DNA of 64,000 nt, taken from assembly GCF_002161595.1 (NCBI RefSeq), contig NZ_NFID01000009.1:86123-150122 (forward strand), in the 5' to 3' direction. The translations under genes and the position numbers were made by a program. The notes below the pieces were generated by a model. It was not told the origin of the DNA. It did not search any database and saw nothing but the letters and a program-made list of their open reading frames with translations. This document shows positions 62,095 through 64,000 of this stretch, one piece after another; positions within the stretch are counted from its first letter, which is position 1, and the number at the start of each line of letters is the position of its first letter. This stretch comes from Gemmiger sp. An50. Its GTDB lineage: Bacteria; Bacillota; Clostridia; Oscillospirales; Ruminococcaceae.

Positions 62095-63767
62095 CTGCTG
62101 GCCGCGGATTTTGCCTGTTCTTCCTCCAGCTTTTCCTGCTGTTCAAGGATCTTTGCCCGAGTCTCCTCATTTTGCAGCCAGAACAGTCCGTCGCATACCT
62201 GCGCAAAAATGGCAGCTGAGCTTGTTTCCGGCTCCGGTTTGCCATCCTGCAGCACCACAATGGTGTAGATCGGGTCCTCGGCCGGGTAAAAGCCTGCAAA
62301 CCAATAGTTCATCTCTTCCCTGCCCTCCTCGTCAAACACGGCGGTCTGGGCAGTGCCGGTCTTACCCGCAGCCGTGCCGTTTTGGGGGGCAGCCTGCGCG
62401 CCGATGCCCTCGTTTACGACTCCGGCCAGCATATCGCACAGGGTATCTGCCGTAGATGCACTCACCACCTGGCGGGTGTCCGGCTGATAGAGCTGCCGGA
62501 CCACCTCGCCGCTGGTCTCGTCGATCACTGCTTCCAGAAAGCTGGGACTACGGTAGACACCACCGGCAGCAAGGGTATTGTATGCGGCGGCCAGCTGGAC
62601 CGGCGCGGCCATCAGCTGGCCCTGGCCGAAGCTGAAGTTTGCCAGCTGGCCCAGATCTTCCAGAGTCTCTTCTTCAGGCACCACGCCCTCGGCACTTTTC
62701 AGCCCGCCCGCCAGATAGACCGTCTGTCCGAAGCCGAACTGCCGGGCCAGTTCCGCCACACGGCTGCCGCCCAGCTGCATTGCCAGGTCGATGAAAAAGC
62801 AGTTGCAGCTTTTTTCCAGCGCGCCGCGAATGTTCATCAGGCCATGAGCGCGGTTCAGCGCGCAATGATAGTCGTGGTCGCTGATGGTGATCACGCCCTC
62901 ACATTCCATGCTGTACCAGCCGATGCCCCGCTCCAAGGCTGCGGCGGCCAAAACCGGCTTGAACACGGAACCAACATTATATTGGCAGAGCACCCGGTTC
63001 AAAAAGGGGGAGTCTTCGTTTTTCAGGCTGGCTTGAATGTTGTTTGGGTCAAATTCCGGCATACTCACGCTGGCGCGGACTTTTGCGGTGGACACATCCA
63101 GAACCAGAATGCAGCCGGTGTCCATGGTCTTTTGGGCAATGGCCTCACACACCCGCTGGGCAGCGGTATCCAGGGTGAGCATCACGCCCTGACCTTCCTC
63201 CTGACCTTCCAGCAGCTGGGGTTCACTGCCTGCAATCAAAGAACCCTGCGCTGTGGTCACACACTGGACCTCACGGGCAGTCCGGCCGCTGGTGAGCAGC
63301 TCGTCAAACGCCTGTTCCAGTCCCGCCACTCCGCTGCCGTCCCCGTTCAGATAGCCGATCAGATGCTCCGCCAGCGGCAACGGACAATACCGGTTGGGCA
63401 CAGAATAGGTATAGATTCCCTGATCGGTCAGATCACGGTCCACCTGGATCAGAAAGGGAGCCAGCGCGTTTCGCTTTTCGTAAAGATAGGCCTGCTCGCT
63501 GTAAGGTACGTATTGGAACAGCTCCGCATAGCTGCTTTCCCCCGGGATGGACAGCGCATAATACTGCTGCCCATATCCGGTCAGAGCCGTTCCATTGCAG
63601 TCGTACAAATTGCCCCGGCTGTTTTCCAGGGTAAGTGTGGTCACTGTTTGCGCCTGCGCTGTTTGGGCGTACTCCCGATTTTGCGCCAGCAGATAGAGCC
63701 TGCCCATCACCACCGAAAAAGCCAAAAGCACCGCACCGAACAGCGCGGCCAGACGTTTCTGCGTCAT
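62091..63767 (-). CDS. Class B penicillin-binding protein (transpeptidase)
   Basis: 558 residues. One N-terminal membrane segment (about 9-30), a pedestal domain with ENSRGNLYDCNG, then the transpeptidase: SxxK as SVFK in YNVGSVFKPVLA, SxN as SCN in EKSCNCFFID, and KTG in AGKTGTAQT. Related to PbpA/SpoVD-type monofunctional PBPs; shorter than SpoVD and with no PASTA repeats, so division or spore-specific roles cannot be told apart. The ATG at 63767 follows GGGAGGTG; the GTG at 63776 overlaps that site. Confidence 0.92.
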   Translation of the reverse strand: MTQKRLAALFGAVLLAFSVVMGRLYLLAQNREYAQTAQAQTVTTLTLENSRGNLYDCNGTALTGYGQQYYALSIPGESSYAELFQYVPYSEQAYLYEKRNALAPFLIQVDRDLTDQGIYTYSVPNRYCPLPLAEHLIGYLNGDGSGVAGLEQAFDELLTSGRTAREVQCVTTAQGSLIAGSEPQLLEGQEEGQGVMLTLDTAAQRVCEAIAQKTMDTGCILVLDVSTAKVRASVSMPEFDPNNIQASLKNEDSPFLNRVLCQYNVGSVFKPVLAAAALERGIGWYSMECEGVITISDHDYHCALNRAHGLMNIRGALEKSCNCFFIDLAMQLGGSRVAELARQFGFGQTVYLAGGLKSAEGVVPEEETLEDLGQLANFSFGQGQLMAAPVQLAAAYNTLAAGGVYRSPSFLEAVIDETSGEVVRQLYQPDTRQVVSASTADTLCDMLAGVVNEGIGAQAAPQNGTAAGKTGTAQTAVFDEEGREEMNYWFAGFYPAEDPIYTIVVLQDGKPEPETSSAAIFAQVCDGLFWLQNEETRAKILEQQEKLEEEQAKSAASS

Positions 63768-63845
63768 GCTCTCCACCTCCCTTTTCAGTCTGGGCGGACA
63801 GGAAGGGATTCATTCCGTTCATTTCAGGAAGAAAACGCTGTACGC

Positions 63846-63879
63846 AAAAAGACCTGCATGCAAACCGCATGCAGGTCTT
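63846..63879 (-). terminator. Terminator upstream of the PBP gene
   Basis: A perfect 13-bp stem AAGACCTGCATGC (63849-63861) with its complement (63867-63879), 5-nt loop, followed on the minus strand by TTTTT. It would end a minus-strand transcript arriving from beyond the right edge. Confidence 0.8.
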
Positions 63880-64000
63880 CCCTTAACTAGAAAACCACAA
63901 GCTATGCTTGTGGACGAGAAGAGCACGAGCGTTGAAACGGTAAAAAAAGAACCTCCTTTTGCTACAATAGAAGCGGGTAACGCCAACCGCACTAAAGCAA
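63880..64000. mobile_element. Possible IS200/IS605-type element end (cut by window edge)
   Basis: A short hairpin CCACAAGC-TAT-GCTTGTGG (63895-63913) is followed by GACGAGAAGAGCACGAGCG and TTGAAACGG. Subterminal hairpins of this kind are what Y1 (HUH) transposases recognise at IS200/IS605 ends, and this sequence resembles ends I recall from gut Clostridia. No transposase is visible before the window stops, so this is tentative. No gene is seen in 63768-64000. Confidence 0.35.

Overview
The window is chromosomal DNA from a Gram-positive, spore-forming member of the Clostridia, most likely the Oscillospirales (Ruminococcaceae/Oscillospiraceae type). Evidence for this is a complete spoIIIA operon, a gerABC-type germinant receptor operon, yunB and a SpoIIM-like gene, T-box control of tyrS and alaS, strong AGGAGG-type ribosome sites, TTGACA/TATAAT promoters, and a GC-rich genome. 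The call comes from gene content only; species cannot be named from this sequence. Almost everything is housekeeping; no prophage, CRISPR array or large island is visible. The last ~120 bases may be the edge of a small insertion sequence.

Layout. 0.1-0.7 kb: a six-gene tRNA operon (Gly, Val, Asp, Phe, Gly, Cys) with a near-perfect promoter and a terminator. 0.8-4.2 kb, plus strand: a dCMP deaminase, radA and a Xer-type tyrosine recombinase; a 28-bp palindromic candidate dif/Xer site lies between radA and the recombinase. 4.2-8.1 kb, minus strand: SpoIIM-like protein, a TIGR04086-like membrane protein, yajC, tgt and queA (queuosine pathway plus Sec accessory). 8.4-14.3 kb, plus strand: asd-dapA-dapB (diaminopimelate/lysine pathway), a CapA-like protein and an ABC exporter with an anomalous 5' end. 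14.4-33.8 kb, minus strand: tyrS with T-box, then a block in nearly the order known from Bacillus subtilis: spoIIIAA-AH, asp23/yqhY, nusB, a TsaD paralog, xseA, xseB, ispA, yuiD-like, dxs, tlyA, nadK, argR, recN. It is preceded by yunB and ligA. 33.9-44.0 kb, minus strand: hprK, PHP phosphatase, ROK glucokinase, murB, rapZ, whiA, dnaE, pfkA, linking carbon-catabolite control, cell-wall synthesis and replication. 44.3-47.8 kb, minus: gerA-gerB-gerC. 47.9-48.9 kb, plus: a DUF421/DUF4363 pair. 48.9-50.8 kb, minus: nrdR and a PLP aminotransferase, then tRNA-Leu. 51.3-54.3 kb, plus: a large membrane protein (DUF6311-like) and an RluA-type pseudouridine synthase. 54.3-63.8 kb, minus: alaS (with T-box), HIT protein, a phosphoribosyltransferase, comEC, holA, an RNase M5-like Toprim protein, and a class B penicillin-binding protein upstream of alaS.

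How it fits together. The plus-strand genes at the left edge face a mostly minus-strand remainder. With the candidate dif site and an adjacent Xer gene, this suggests (but does not prove) that the replication terminus is near position 2.9 kb. The sporulation genes form one functional theme: SpoIIM-like (engulfment), SpoIIIA (forespore channel), YunB, and GerABC plus a DUF421 spore-membrane-type protein (germination/spore membrane). Points most worth a second look are the dif candidate, the ABC transporter whose conserved N-terminus lies upstream of its first ATG in a frame without a start codon, the spoIIIAE start that reads ATA where ATG is expected, the missing yvcK and spoIVB-spo0A at their conserved loci, a possible structured plus-strand RNA opposite hprK, and the IS200/IS605-like hairpin at the right edge.
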